This document shows, piece after piece, positions 41,893-51,194 of a DNA stretch of 64,000 bases. The notes beneath the pieces were generated by a model. The model ran no database searches and was not told the DNA's origin. It saw nothing but the letters and a program-made list of their open reading frames with translations. Within the stretch, counting starts at the first letter, position 1; the number at the start of each line of letters is the position of its first letter. The stretch comes from Schwartzia succinivorans DSM 10502 (GTDB taxonomy: Bacteria > Bacillota > Negativicutes > Selenomonadales > Selenomonadaceae). The DNA lies in assembly GCF_900129225.1 (NCBI RefSeq), contig NZ_FQUG01000005.1:186001-250000 (forward strand), written 5' to 3'. The translations under genes and the position numbers were made by a program.

Positions 41893-42651
41893 TTACTGCA
41901 GCCGCAAGTACAGTGCTGCAATCCCCAAATACTCCCTTATTGCAGCTGCGGAGTTGGAAAGATTGCCACCGTCAGGAATCAAATCCAGTACAGGGTGGAA
42001 GTGCCATGACGCTCCTGCGCGGTAATGTGTCGGATATATGGTCACATCCATTCCTTCGCGCTCGAAAATCTTTGCAGTACGTGGAGCCTGAAGTGCTACA
42101 ACAGTCACAATGGGACGGGTCCAACCATGTTCATCGCATATTTTTTTGGAAAGTCGGGCATTTTCTACGGTATTTCTGCTGCCCCCCTCCGAGAACAGCT
42201 TGTCCTTCGGCACACCCATCTCAGGAAATTCTCGGGAGGCAATGGAAGCTTCGTTGCCGGCATCCTCAAAAACAGTACCTCCGCTGATGAGTATAGGAAG
42301 ATTCATCTGACGATGCAGACGTAACGTCATCAGCATATTCTTTCCCATTGTCCCTGAAGGCTGGCCAATGCTCGTGATGTCAGGTACCTCTCCGATAGCA
42401 CCGTTCCCCAGCATGAGAAGCACATCACCTGATGGACTCTGTGGCTGCGGTATAGCGTACTCAAGCGGCTGCATCAAAAGCATAGCAGGAAGCCGCAGTG
42501 AGAAAGCATAAAGAAGCAGCGTAACAACAGCAAGAGCTGTACGCCCGGGCGCCCGGCGGCGGTACATATAGATAGTAATACATGTAAGCATAAGAATAAA
42601 AATAGCCGGTGGCAAAATCCATTGGTAACAGAATTTAATATAATACAGCAT
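41893..42651 (-). CDS. YdcF/ElyC family protein (DUF218)
   Basis: 252-residue inner-membrane protein of the SanA/ElyC/YdcF group, linked in E. coli to envelope biogenesis, with biochemical function unclear. Two N-terminal membrane spans (WILPPAIFILMLTCITIYMY and ALAVVTLLLYAFSLRLPAM) precede the DUF218 domain: DVLLMLGNG, LPILISGG, SRNTVENARLSKKI (the conserved SxNTxENA motif) and a final YPTHYRAG. It is convergent with the WbaP-like gene and marks the border of the AT-rich island. Confidence 0.88.
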   Translation of the reverse strand: MLYYIKFCYQWILPPAIFILMLTCITIYMYRRRAPGRTALAVVTLLLYAFSLRLPAMLLMQPLEYAIPQPQSPSGDVLLMLGNGAIGEVPDITSIGQPSGTMGKNMLMTLRLHRQMNLPILISGGTVFEDAGNEASIASREFPEMGVPKDKLFSEGGSRNTVENARLSKKICDEHGWTRPIVTVVALQAPRTAKIFEREGMDVTIYPTHYRAGASWHFHPVLDLIPDGGNLSNSAAAIREYLGIAALYLRLQ

Positions 42652-42735
42652 GAACGAAACTCCTTTGTGTTATGGTTATTTGTGAAGTATACAGTATGTA
42701 CGGCAATATTTGAAGTAATTGACTATAAAACTAGG

Positions 42736-42763
42736 TTGTAATTAACTTCATATCTTATATAAT
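42736..42763 (+). promoter_or_regulatory. Promoter at the head of the polysaccharide island
   Basis: -35 TTGTAA (42736-42741), 16-base spacer, -10 TATAAT (42758-42763), leader of about 50 bases to the first glycosyltransferase. Confidence 0.5.
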
Positions 42764-42817
42764 AGTGAGAGAATGCATTTTTGTTAAGCTATTATTCTGC
42801 AAAACAGAGGTTAAATA

Positions 42818-43726
42818 TTGAAAGCGCAAGTTATTATCCCAATCTATCGGCCTGATGAAAAACTTATAAAGCTATTACGAAGCATTAAATTACAGGCGCA
42901 TGTTGATTTTGATGTTTTGATTATTGATTCGGGTTCTGATAAGAAATACCTTACTGAGTTGGGTGGAATAAATGCAGCCGTAAAGGAAATTGATGCTGCA
43001 TCATTTAATCATGGAGGCACCCGGCAGATGGGTGTGGAGATGTTTCCTGACAAAGACGTGTTCGTATTTCTGACGCAGGATGCAATATTAGCTGATTCAT
43101 CTGCATTAAACAAATTACTGGATGCATTCCGGGATTCAGCGGTAGGCTGCGCGTACGGGCGGCAGCTGCCTCATGAAGGTGCGGGAGCCTTCGCAAGCCA
43201 TGCACGGTTATGCAATTATGGTGATAGAAGCTATGTGTATGAGCTTGCGGACAAAGAAAAGCATGGAATGAAGACAGTATTTATATCAAATTCCTTTGCG
43301 GCGTATCGACGTACTGCTTTGGAAGAAGCAGGAGGTTTTCCGACACATACTATTTTATGCGAGGACATGTATGCTGCAGCGAATATGGTACTAAAAGGCT
43401 GGAAGATTGCGTACCGTGCTGATGCCATGGTTTACCATTCCCATGATTACTCTATATGGCAGGAATTTAAAAGATATTTCGATATTGGTGTATTTCATGC
43501 AACAGAATCATGGATTCGGACAACCTTCGGTGCTGCGGAAGGCGCAGGCAGAAGGTTTGTTATATCCGAGATAAAGTATCTTTTAAAGCGTAACCCACTG
43601 TTGCTTGTTCCTATGGTATTTCGTGACGGTATGAAGTTTTTTGGGTATCGGTTGGGGTTGAAACATAGTTGCTTTTCTAAGCGCCTTTGTGCAAGCCTCA
43701 GTATGACTAAAAGATATTGGACATAG
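42818..43726 (+). CDS. Glycosyltransferase family 2 (rhamnosyltransferase-like)
   Basis: GT-A enzyme, first gene of the island. VIIPIYRPDEKLIKLL opens the fold, with LIIDSGSDKKY (nucleotide site), NHGGTRQMG typical of RfbF/WbbL-type rhamnosyltransferases, FLTQDAI (DxD-equivalent region) and ILCEDMYAAANMVLKGWKI (catalytic ED). The last 70 residues are amphipathic and may touch the membrane. 302 residues. The start is TTG 42818 with AGAGG about 7 bases upstream. The sugar is inferred only from family resemblance. Confidence 0.85.
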   Translation: MKAQVIIPIYRPDEKLIKLLRSIKLQAHVDFDVLIIDSGSDKKYLTELGGINAAVKEIDAASFNHGGTRQMGVEMFPDKDVFVFLTQDAILADSSALNKLLDAFRDSAVGCAYGRQLPHEGAGAFASHARLCNYGDRSYVYELADKEKHGMKTVFISNSFAAYRRTALEEAGGFPTHTILCEDMYAAANMVLKGWKIAYRADAMVYHSHDYSIWQEFKRYFDIGVFHATESWIRTTFGAAEGAGRRFVISEIKYLLKRNPLLLVPMVFRDGMKFFGYRLGLKHSCFSKRLCASLSMTKRYWT

Positions 43727-43741
43727 TGTTAGGTGAAGTAG

Positions 43742-44836
43742 ATGACTGATATTTTGATGTTGCGGAGTCAAAATATTGTTTCTGATAGTCGTGTGTTGCG
43801 ATATGAAAATTGGTTTCAGAAGCATGACATATCTTATCGAATTGTAGGATGGGATAGAGAACAATCAGGAATAGAGCGGGAAAATACTATATACTGTCGG
43901 ATTAAAGCGGGATTTCAGCAAAAATCAAAAGCAATAATCGGAAGAATAAAGTGGAACGCTTGGCTGATGAAATATCTTTATGGATACCGCAAATCATATA
44001 GAATTATCCATGCGTGTGATTTTGACACGGTATTGCCCGCACTTGTTATGCAGCTGTTTGGGAAAAAGGTTATATTCGATATATTTGATTGGTTCAGCGA
44101 CGAAACAAGGACAGGGAAATGGTTTATAGACAAGACAATCAATTTCCTTGAGCGTCTGGCAGTACAAAAAGCCGACTTAGTGATTTTGTGTGAAGCGGGG
44201 AGATTGAAACAAATTCAGTGCATCCCGAATGAATATATAGTGATACCCAATATACCTTCTGTTCCCACTGTGGAGTTTGTGTCTGATAGGACTTTCAACA
44301 AAACAATCGGGTATGTTGGTGGTATTGTTGCAGATCGTGGGTTAGAAGAACTGGTGCATGTAATCGCAGAATTGCCGGATTGGACCTTGCATATTGCCGG
44401 ATTTGGGAATGAAAGGCTTGTTAAAGAGATTGAGGAATACAGCAGGAAATACGAGAACATCCATTATTACGGTAAAGTACCTTATGATGAAGCTATAAAG
44501 ATAATGCGGAGCGTCGATTTGATATATGCTATGTATTATAAGAACAATAGAAATCATGTATTTGCTGCACCCAATAAGTTTTACGAAGCAATTTTTTTGC
44601 AAAAGCCTATTATCACAACAGAAGGAACTCTGGTTGGGGATAAAGTGCGAGGAGTAAATTCGGGATATGTGATTGATGAGGGCGAAGAAAATTTAAAGAA
44701 ATTGCTGAGTTTGATTACAACAGACGACATTAAGCATGTTAAACTCGCAATAAGAAATTTAGCAAAAATAAATTCAACGTTGTTTGATAGTGTAATGCAA
44801 AGATATTTAGCGCATATAAGTGTGTTGTCTAATTAA
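43742..44836 (+). CDS. Glycosyltransferase family 4
   Basis: Cytoplasmic GT-B glycosyltransferase. N-terminal segment DILMLRSQNIVSDSRVLRYENW followed by HACDFDTVLPALVMQLFGKK and FDIFDWFSD; C-terminal donor domain with KTIGYVGGIVADRGLEEL, WTLHIAGFG, IHYYGKVPYDEAIKIMRSVD and NKFYEAIFLQKPIITTEG, where the usual E-x7-E is relaxed (FYEAIFLQ). 364 residues. Starts 15 bases after the previous gene, within one apparent operon. Linkage unknown. Confidence 0.83.
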   Translation: MTDILMLRSQNIVSDSRVLRYENWFQKHDISYRIVGWDREQSGIERENTIYCRIKAGFQQKSKAIIGRIKWNAWLMKYLYGYRKSYRIIHACDFDTVLPALVMQLFGKKVIFDIFDWFSDETRTGKWFIDKTINFLERLAVQKADLVILCEAGRLKQIQCIPNEYIVIPNIPSVPTVEFVSDRTFNKTIGYVGGIVADRGLEELVHVIAELPDWTLHIAGFGNERLVKEIEEYSRKYENIHYYGKVPYDEAIKIMRSVDLIYAMYYKNNRNHVFAAPNKFYEAIFLQKPIITTEGTLVGDKVRGVNSGYVIDEGEENLKKLLSLITTDDIKHVKLAIRNLAKINSTLFDSVMQRYLAHISVLSN

Positions 44837-44874
44837 CTATAGAGTATAATATTGGAGGATATAGAGAAACATCG

Positions 44875-45951
44875 GTGAAGATTCTGATTTTTGGCTTGGG
44901 AGCCCGGTTCGGCGGTGTGGAAAAATACTTTTTAGACCGCTTGCCATACATACTGAAGCATGATCAAATTGATTTAGCATTCACAGAGCCGGATTTAATA
45001 GAATACAGAGAGCAGATTGATAAAAGAGTTGGAATTAAACAGATTGCTCATATAACAAATCCTATAAAATATTGGATGACGTGGCGCAGACTGTTGAAGA
45101 AAGAGCAATATGATAAGGTATACTGTAACACGGATTATGCTAATATCGTGTTATATATGGCAGTAAAGTCTGTGGGAACAAAACTCACGGTGCACTGCCA
45201 CAGCACACAGATTGATATGGCTGCTCCCATAAAGAAGGCAATTTTCACTGCATATCACTATTTTGGCCGTATTTTTACAAATTTATTTGCTGATGAAAAA
45301 TATGCATGCTCAGAGCCTGCGTATAGATGGCTGTTTGGGAATTCAGGGGTCCCAAATATCAAACGGAATTCAATTCACAGTGAGTTATACCAGTATAATC
45401 CTGCTGTAAGAAAGAAAATGCGTGAACAGCTGGGAATATCACAGGATACATTGGTAATAGGGCATGTTGGCAGGTTTTCATATGCTAAGAACCATGAATT
45501 TTTGCTTGAAGTTTTTGCAGAGATTTGTGCTAGGCATATAGATGCGAAACTTTTGCTTGTTAACGGTACTGACCAAAAGGATGCATCTTGGGAGGCGGTT
45601 CAGTGTAAGGCAGAATTGCTCCAGATTGAAAAAGATGTCTGTTTTTTGGGATATCGCAGCGATATTCCTGAACTTATGCAGGCAATGGATGTTTTTTTGC
45701 TGCCGTCACGATTTGAGGGAATGCCTTTGGTTGGGATTGAAGCGCAGGCAGCTGGCCTTCCATGTTTTATATCTGATCAGGTTACGAGAGAAGTTAAAGT
45801 TACAGAACTTGTTGAATTTTTACCTATAACTGATTCAGGTGTTTGGGCTGAGGCTATCCTGAAAAGATGGCGGGATGTCCGGAAAGATATGAGTGAATAC
45901 ATTAAATCCTCTGGGTACGATTTTTTTACAGAGATGAATGCTGTTAGTTAA
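44875..45951 (+). CDS. Glycosyltransferase family 4
   Basis: GT-B enzyme. ILIFGLGARFGGVEKYFLD is the usual N-terminal loop; CHSTQIDMAAP lies in the acceptor domain; the donor domain has VIGHVGRFSYAKNHEFLLE, VCFLGYRSDIPELMQAMDVF and PSRFEGMPLVGIEAQAAG with the E-x7-E catalytic motif. 358 residues. The start is GTG 44875; the nearest GGAGG is about 16 bases upstream, so translation initiation may be weak. Similar in plan to capsule and O-antigen transferases (EpsD/F type). Confidence 0.88.
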   Translation: MKILIFGLGARFGGVEKYFLDRLPYILKHDQIDLAFTEPDLIEYREQIDKRVGIKQIAHITNPIKYWMTWRRLLKKEQYDKVYCNTDYANIVLYMAVKSVGTKLTVHCHSTQIDMAAPIKKAIFTAYHYFGRIFTNLFADEKYACSEPAYRWLFGNSGVPNIKRNSIHSELYQYNPAVRKKMREQLGISQDTLVIGHVGRFSYAKNHEFLLEVFAEICARHIDAKLLLVNGTDQKDASWEAVQCKAELLQIEKDVCFLGYRSDIPELMQAMDVFLLPSRFEGMPLVGIEAQAAGLPCFISDQVTREVKVTELVEFLPITDSGVWAEAILKRWRDVRKDMSEYIKSSGYDFFTEMNAVS

Positions 45952-45967
45952 ACATTTGGAGATAACA

Positions 45968-46798
45968 ATGCATCCTAAGATTTCAATCATAACAGTCACG
46001 TTGAATAGTGAGAAAACCCTAGAACAGACGATTTCAAGTGTGGTAAACCAAACCTACGATAACATTGAATATATTATCATAGATGGGGGATCAACAGACG
46101 GAACACTTGATATTATCCATAAATATGAAAAAAACATAGCATATTTAATCAGCGAACCGGATCATGGGATTTATGAAGCCTTCAATAAAGGTGTGCGTGC
46201 TGCAACAGGAGATTATATTGAAATAATCGGCTCTGATGATTGCCTATGTAATTATGACATTATCCGACAAGTTGCTGAATGCTTGGATGGTAACATTGAT
46301 ATATTAAGCTGTTGTCAGTGGGCAGTAGAAGAAAACACAGGTTATCAAAGATTGCTTACGAATTATTCTGCCCGCAATAAAAGAACATATGTTGGCGGAA
46401 TGATTCCCCACGGTAGCATGTTTGTAAAAAAAGAAGTGTTAGAAAAATATCCTTTTGATGAAAGCTACAAAATTTCGGCAGATTATAAGTTTTTCCTTTC
46501 AGCGTATTACGATTCGAATATTCTTATAAAATATAGCGATATAGCTGTGCTGTTTTTTTCTGCTAATGGTATATCAAGTAATATTGCTGTGTGTGAAGAA
46601 GATAAAAGGATAGTAAAAGAACTAAGATTGCCTGATTCTTTTGCGAAGGATAATCGTTCTGTATGGAAAAAAAATGTTCGAGCGATTTTGGGGGAAATGG
46701 GAATATATTCGATCATTAAGAAAATCAAAGATAGACTTGTACTTGAGAGACATCAGTGCAACAATCGGATATGTCGTTGGTGTGGACGGGGTGTCTAG
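45968..46798 (+). CDS. Glycosyltransferase family 2, 3' end probably frameshifted
   Basis: GT-A enzyme of the WcaA type. ISIITVTLNSEKTLEQTI, IIIDGGSTDGTLDII, EPDHGIYEAFNKGV, GSDDCLC (DxD-like) and MIPHGSMFVKKEVLEKYPFD are all present. Start ATG 45968 has GGAG 6 bases upstream. The last residues, after KIKDRLVLE, are HQCNNRICRWCGRGV, unlike a GT2 tail; the +1 frame from about 46745 reads DISATIGYVVGVDGVSRFLN and ends in TGA overlapping the ATG of ugd. This suggests one extra base near 46735-46760 and an original stop at 46850. Confidence 0.85.
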   Translation: MHPKISIITVTLNSEKTLEQTISSVVNQTYDNIEYIIIDGGSTDGTLDIIHKYEKNIAYLISEPDHGIYEAFNKGVRAATGDYIEIIGSDDCLCNYDIIRQVAECLDGNIDILSCCQWAVEENTGYQRLLTNYSARNKRTYVGGMIPHGSMFVKKEVLEKYPFDESYKISADYKFFLSAYYDSNILIKYSDIAVLFFSANGISSNIAVCEEDKRIVKELRLPDSFAKDNRSVWKKNVRAILGEMGIYSIIKKIKDRLVLERHQCNNRICRWCGRGV

Positions 46799-46846
46799 AT
46801 TTCTGAACAGGTATAAGGAAGTTGATGAGAAAATCGAGGGATGGTT

Positions 46847-48067
46847 ATGAAAATTACAGTGGCGGGTACAGGTTATGTCGGACTTTCTAATGCAGTGCTT
46901 TTGGCGCAGCATAATGAAGTTACAGCACTGGATATTGTGCAGGCCAAAGTAGATAAAATAAATCATAAGGAATCGCCCATAATCGATGCTGAGATATCAG
47001 ATTATCTGGCACACAAAGAACTTCACTTGCATGCAACTGTTGATTGGAAAGAAGCTCTTTCAAATGCAGAGTACGTAATAATATCCACTCCAACTAATTA
47101 TAATCCTGAAAAGAGTTACTTTGATACATCATCAGTAGAAGACATCATAAAAAAAGTCTGTGAAGTCAATGACCATGCAGTTATGGTCATCAAATCTACG
47201 ATTCCTGTAGGCTATACCGAGCGTGTAAAAAAGCAGTTTGCGACAGACCGCATTATCTTTGCCCCAGAATTTCTAAGAGAGGGGCATGCACTGTACGATA
47301 ATCTTTATCCTTCTCGCATTGTAATTGGAGAAGATTCGGAGCGAGCTCATGAATTTGCAAATCTTTTGGCGGAAGGTGCTATAAAAAAAGACATTCCAAT
47401 GATTTTTACTGGAAGTACAGAAGCTGAGGCTATCAAACTGTTTGCGAACACATACCTCGCTCTCCGTGTTTCGTATTTTAATGAACTGGATACATACGCT
47501 GAGATGAAAGGCCTCAACACGCAGCAGATTATAGAAGGGGTATGTCTTGACCCGCGTATTGGGATGCACTATAACAATCCATCTTTTGGATATGGCGGAT
47601 ACTGCCTGCCGAAAGACACAAAGCAGCTTTTAGCGAATTATGCGGATGTGCCGCAGAATCTTGTGGAGGCTATCGTCGAGTCCAATCGTACGCGCAAGGA
47701 TTTTATTGCTGACCAAGTGCTGAAAAAAGCAGGATACTATCACTATGGTGACGAAAATCAGTACGATAAGGGAAAAGAGAAGGAAATCATCATAGGCGTT
47801 TACCGCCTGACTATGAAAGCAAACTCTGATAACTTCAGACACAGTTCTATCCAGGGCATCATGAAGCGTGTAAAGGCTAAAGGAGCAAAGGTTATAGTCT
47901 ACGAACCTACATTGGAAGACGGAAGTACTTTCTTTGGGAGTAGAATCGTAAATGATTTGGAAACATTCAAAGCACAAAGTCTTGTTATTATAGCTAACCG
48001 CTGCGATGATAGTTTGGGAGATGTACAAAATAAGGTATATACAAGAGATTTGTTTAGCAGAGATTGA
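46847..48067 (+). CDS. ugd: UDP-glucose 6-dehydrogenase
   Basis: Makes UDP-glucuronate from UDP-glucose with two NAD+, supplying uronic acid to the polysaccharide. Rossmann start [50 protein letters not shown], the substrate Lys/Asn region [20 protein letters not shown] and the catalytic Cys in [18 protein letters not shown] 46847 is chosen over ATG 46841 because GAGGGA is better spaced and it gives the standard N-terminus. 406 residues, typical of the shorter Ugd group. Confidence 0.95.
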   Translation: MKITVAGTGYVGLSNAVLLAQHNEVTALDIVQAKVDKINHKESPIIDAEISDYLAHKELHLHATVDWKEALSNAEYVIISTPTNYNPEKSYFDTSSVEDIIKKVCEVNDHAVMVIKSTIPVGYTERVKKQFATDRIIFAPEFLREGHALYDNLYPSRIVIGEDSERAHEFANLLAEGAIKKDIPMIFTGSTEAEAIKLFANTYLALRVSYFNELDTYAEMKGLNTQQIIEGVCLDPRIGMHYNNPSFGYGGYCLPKDTKQLLANYADVPQNLVEAIVESNRTRKDFIADQVLKKAGYYHYGDENQYDKGKEKEIIIGVYRLTMKANSDNFRHSSIQGIMKRVKAKGAKVIVYEPTLEDGSTFFGSRIVNDLETFKAQSLVIIANRCDDSLGDVQNKVYTRDLFSRD

Positions 48068-48161
48068 GGGGAAATGATTTTTTTAGGCTTGCAAGGCGAC
48101 TATAGTGTGAAATCGTTGGATATATTCGAATGTGATATTATTGAAACAAAGGTTGAATTTG

Positions 48162-49160
48162 ATGGATAAGATTGACGTATCAGTCGTGGTTCCTGTATAT
48201 AATGTAGAGAAATATTTAAAAGATTGCTTGGATAGCCTCGAACGACAGACACTAAAAAATATCGAAGTTATTATGGTGAACGATGGTTCAACGGATGGAT
48301 CCCGAAACATTGCTGAGGAATATGCATGTAGAAATGATAATTTTTTACTTATTGATAGGCTGAATGGTGGATTAAGTGCTGCAAGAAATACAGGGATGAG
48401 TTTTGCCAAAGGGAAATATATATATTTTCTTGATAGTGACGATTATCTTGTAGATAATGCACTTGAATTGCTATATAAGAAATCAGAGAATGATAACCTC
48501 GATGTGCTGTTGTTTACTTCATATACTTTTCATGACGATTCTCCCGAATTGATTATGGAGAAACATGTTAAGTATCGAGGAGAGTACACTCATGTTTATT
48601 CTGGGTTGCAAGCGTTACAAAAATTTATTGACAATAATGATGTATGTATAAGTTGTTGTTGGATTTTTTCAAGATTAGGTGTTATAAGGGAAAATAAACT
48701 CAAATTTTATGAAGGAATAATACATGAAGACCACTTGTTTCAATGGCAAATTTTGTCTTTGAGCAAAAGAGTTGCGGTTTTAAACAGTCCTTTGTATTGT
48801 CGGCGGATTTGCCCTGGATCAATTACATCGGCTAAGTCAGATTGGATAAAAAAAATATATGCTGTGAGATGTACAATTGTAGCTGGAGATATGTTTGTTA
48901 TGCAAAATCCCGAAATAATTGGGAAGACAACTTGCTGGTTCATGAGGTTTTGGGCCAATTTTTTCTTTATGGATTGGTTGATGCTGGATGAATATACACG
49001 AAATCGTTATGATTTGAAGATATTTTATATAGAAGTTGCGGATGTTTTGACCAAGTATGGATTTGGCAACAATATCCGGCTTTGGCTGTTTTATAAGCAT
49101 CCCAAAATTTTTGGGCTATTGAGGCGTATAAAAAGATTTGTGAAAGTATTAGAATTATAA
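48162..49160 (+). CDS. Glycosyltransferase family 2
   Basis: GT-A enzyme: VSVVVPVYNVEKYLKDCLDS, VIMVNDGSTDGS, GGLSAARNTGM, IYFLDSDDYLV (DxD-like) and EGIIHEDHLFQWQ (catalytic ED). 332 residues, the CpsI/EpsJ size class often adding galactose or glucose derivatives. ATG 48162 is used; AAAGG lies about 9 bases upstream, and a GTG 10 codons earlier has no better site. The C-terminal 80 residues are basic and hydrophobic, perhaps membrane-associated. Specificity unknown. Confidence 0.88.
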   Translation: MDKIDVSVVVPVYNVEKYLKDCLDSLERQTLKNIEVIMVNDGSTDGSRNIAEEYACRNDNFLLIDRLNGGLSAARNTGMSFAKGKYIYFLDSDDYLVDNALELLYKKSENDNLDVLLFTSYTFHDDSPELIMEKHVKYRGEYTHVYSGLQALQKFIDNNDVCISCCWIFSRLGVIRENKLKFYEGIIHEDHLFQWQILSLSKRVAVLNSPLYCRRICPGSITSAKSDWIKKIYAVRCTIVAGDMFVMQNPEIIGKTTCWFMRFWANFFFMDWLMLDEYTRNRYDLKIFYIEVADVLTKYGFGNNIRLWLFYKHPKIFGLLRRIKRFVKVLEL

Positions 49161-49222
49161 GTGTCACTAAAAATTTGGCAGAAATATGGTGGGACACCAT
49201 TACTTAGGGAGGGTATACTGAA

Positions 49223-51130
49223 GTGTGTGGAATATGTGGAATTGTATATAAAGAAGCACAACAGTATAGAAATATAATTCCTAAAATGTTGAAGGCCATT
49301 TTGCACCGTGGTCCTGATGAAAATGGAAAATGGTTTTTTGATAATTGTGCATTAGGACATACGCGCTTGAGCATTGTAGATATAAAAAGCGGGCAGCAGC
49401 CTATGGTTAAGCGTAATTTAGGGCTGGTGTTCAATGGAGAAATTTACGGTTATAAAGAACTCAGGAAAGGCCTTCTAAAGCGAGGTATATCGTTTGAAAC
49501 AAATTCTGATACAGAGGTCATTTTGGCAATGTATCAGTGCCATGGGCAGCGAATGATGAGTTATTTGCCTGGCATGTTTGCATTTGCTGTTTGGGATGAT
49601 GAATCACAAACGTTGTTTTGTGCACGGGATCGGTTCGGAGAAAAACCATTTTATTATGCTTGGGGTAAGAATGGGGAATTTATCTTTGCCTCTGAAATTA
49701 AGGCAATATTAGCTAGTGATCTTGTTGAACCTGTTTTAGATGATGGACAGCTTTGGCATTATATGAACTATTCGTATATATATCCAACACGTACAATATA
49801 TAGAAATATCCATACATTGCCACCTGCACATACACTTGTCTTAAAGAATGGGATAGTTGAAATAGAACGATATTGGCATTTACCTGGGACAAATACGGAT
49901 ATCACAGAACATGAGGCGATTGATGAATTTAAACGGTTATTTAAGAAAGCTGTAGAGCGGCAGTTGGTTGCAGATGTACCGGTTGCTGCGTTTTTAAGTG
50001 GAGGCTTGGATTCAGGTTCCGTGGTTGCTGTGGCAGCACAGTTGGTGCCACAGCTTACTACTATTTCGTTTGCGTTTAGAGAGGGGATAGATGAATCGTA
50101 TACGGCCAGAACCATGGCGGAACGATATAATACGAATCACATTGAGATTAGGGATATAGATTTCGATATGTCGGAAATGCTGGAAAAAATGCAACAAATA
50201 TTTGATGAACCATTTGCAGACCCTGCGGTAATCCCTGCATATCTTATATCAAAAGAAGCGAGAAAATATGCAAAGGTTGTTTTAACAGGAGATGCAGGGG
50301 ATGAACTGCTGGGTGGATATGATAGGAGATATCGAGCATTATTATACATGCAGAGATACCAAAAATCGGAAATACCCTCATTTATCCGTAATGATTTTTT
50401 ACATTGTAAACGGTTCATAAATCGCTTAATTAGAAAAATAAAAAAATGTGCAGGAAGTAGTAAAACATATCCGCTAACAATAGAACGCGCTTTGAGAAAT
50501 ACAGATATTAAGCTGCAAGCGATGACTATGTTGTGTGATGATACAAAGGATATTGTTGGATACGCACGTAAAAAAGGGCAGATGCTGTCTGAGTATTTGC
50601 AAAGGGAAATAGGGCTGTTGTCTCCCAAAGATGATTATAGAATATATGATGGATTCTTGGAAACAGAAGCATTGGATAATGCTCTGCGCGTTGATTTGCA
50701 AGATTATTTACCGGGAAATGGCTTCCTGAAAACAGATCGTACAACTATGTCGGTATCATTGGAGAGTCGTACTCCCTTTTGTGATAAGGATTTAGCAGAG
50801 TTTTGTGTGAGTTTGCCGTTTAGTATGAAGGTAAATTATGATCAAGATAAATATATATTGCGAAAAGCGATGGGAGATATGTGGACTGAGCCAGTTCGGC
50901 TTGGTGTCAAAAATGGATTCTCCCCGCCATTCGATAAATGGCTCCAAGAAAATAAAGTGCGAGAGATGGAAGAATATTACTTGAAATGTAAAGGAAGAAA
51001 ACTTTTTCAGGTACTTTCCTATGATGGTGTGCAAAAACTTATTAACTCGAAAAAATATGTTTGGCCAGAGTGGAGTCTGTTGATGTTATCGATGTGGATG
51101 GAAAAGCACCCATGCAATTTTGAATCGTAA
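49223..51130 (+). CDS. asnB: Asparagine synthase (glutamine-hydrolysing)-like amidotransferase
   Basis: Two-domain enzyme. The N-terminal class II glutaminase starts with the Cys nucleophile (MCGICGIVYKE) and has HRGPDENG and FNGEIYGY. The C-terminal synthetase has the PP-loop FLSGGLDSGSV and DAGDELLGGYDRRY. 635 residues, full length. GTG 49223 is preceded by GGGAGGG. Within a sugar cluster beside ugd, it more likely amidates a uronic acid or other carboxylated sugar intermediate than makes free asparagine; paralogues in O-antigen clusters do this, but it is inference here. Confidence 0.9.
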   Translation: MCGICGIVYKEAQQYRNIIPKMLKAILHRGPDENGKWFFDNCALGHTRLSIVDIKSGQQPMVKRNLGLVFNGEIYGYKELRKGLLKRGISFETNSDTEVILAMYQCHGQRMMSYLPGMFAFAVWDDESQTLFCARDRFGEKPFYYAWGKNGEFIFASEIKAILASDLVEPVLDDGQLWHYMNYSYIYPTRTIYRNIHTLPPAHTLVLKNGIVEIERYWHLPGTNTDITEHEAIDEFKRLFKKAVERQLVADVPVAAFLSGGLDSGSVVAVAAQLVPQLTTISFAFREGIDESYTARTMAERYNTNHIEIRDIDFDMSEMLEKMQQIFDEPFADPAVIPAYLISKEARKYAKVVLTGDAGDELLGGYDRRYRALLYMQRYQKSEIPSFIRNDFLHCKRFINRLIRKIKKCAGSSKTYPLTIERALRNTDIKLQAMTMLCDDTKDIVGYARKKGQMLSEYLQREIGLLSPKDDYRIYDGFLETEALDNALRVDLQDYLPGNGFLKTDRTTMSVSLESRTPFCDKDLAEFCVSLPFSMKVNYDQDKYILRKAMGDMWTEPVRLGVKNGFSPPFDKWLQENKVREMEEYYLKCKGRKLFQVLSYDGVQKLINSKKYVWPEWSLLMLSMWMEKHPCNFES

Positions 51131-51194
51131 TCATAATAATTTCTTTTATGACATCGACAAACAGGTACTTTTTAGTAGAGAGGTAATTTGTTGA

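Noticed and set aside
46641-46850. Separate 69-residue gene between GT2 and ugd
   Set aside because: Only its last 35 codons look protein-like, and they read as the displaced C-terminus of the GT2 gene.
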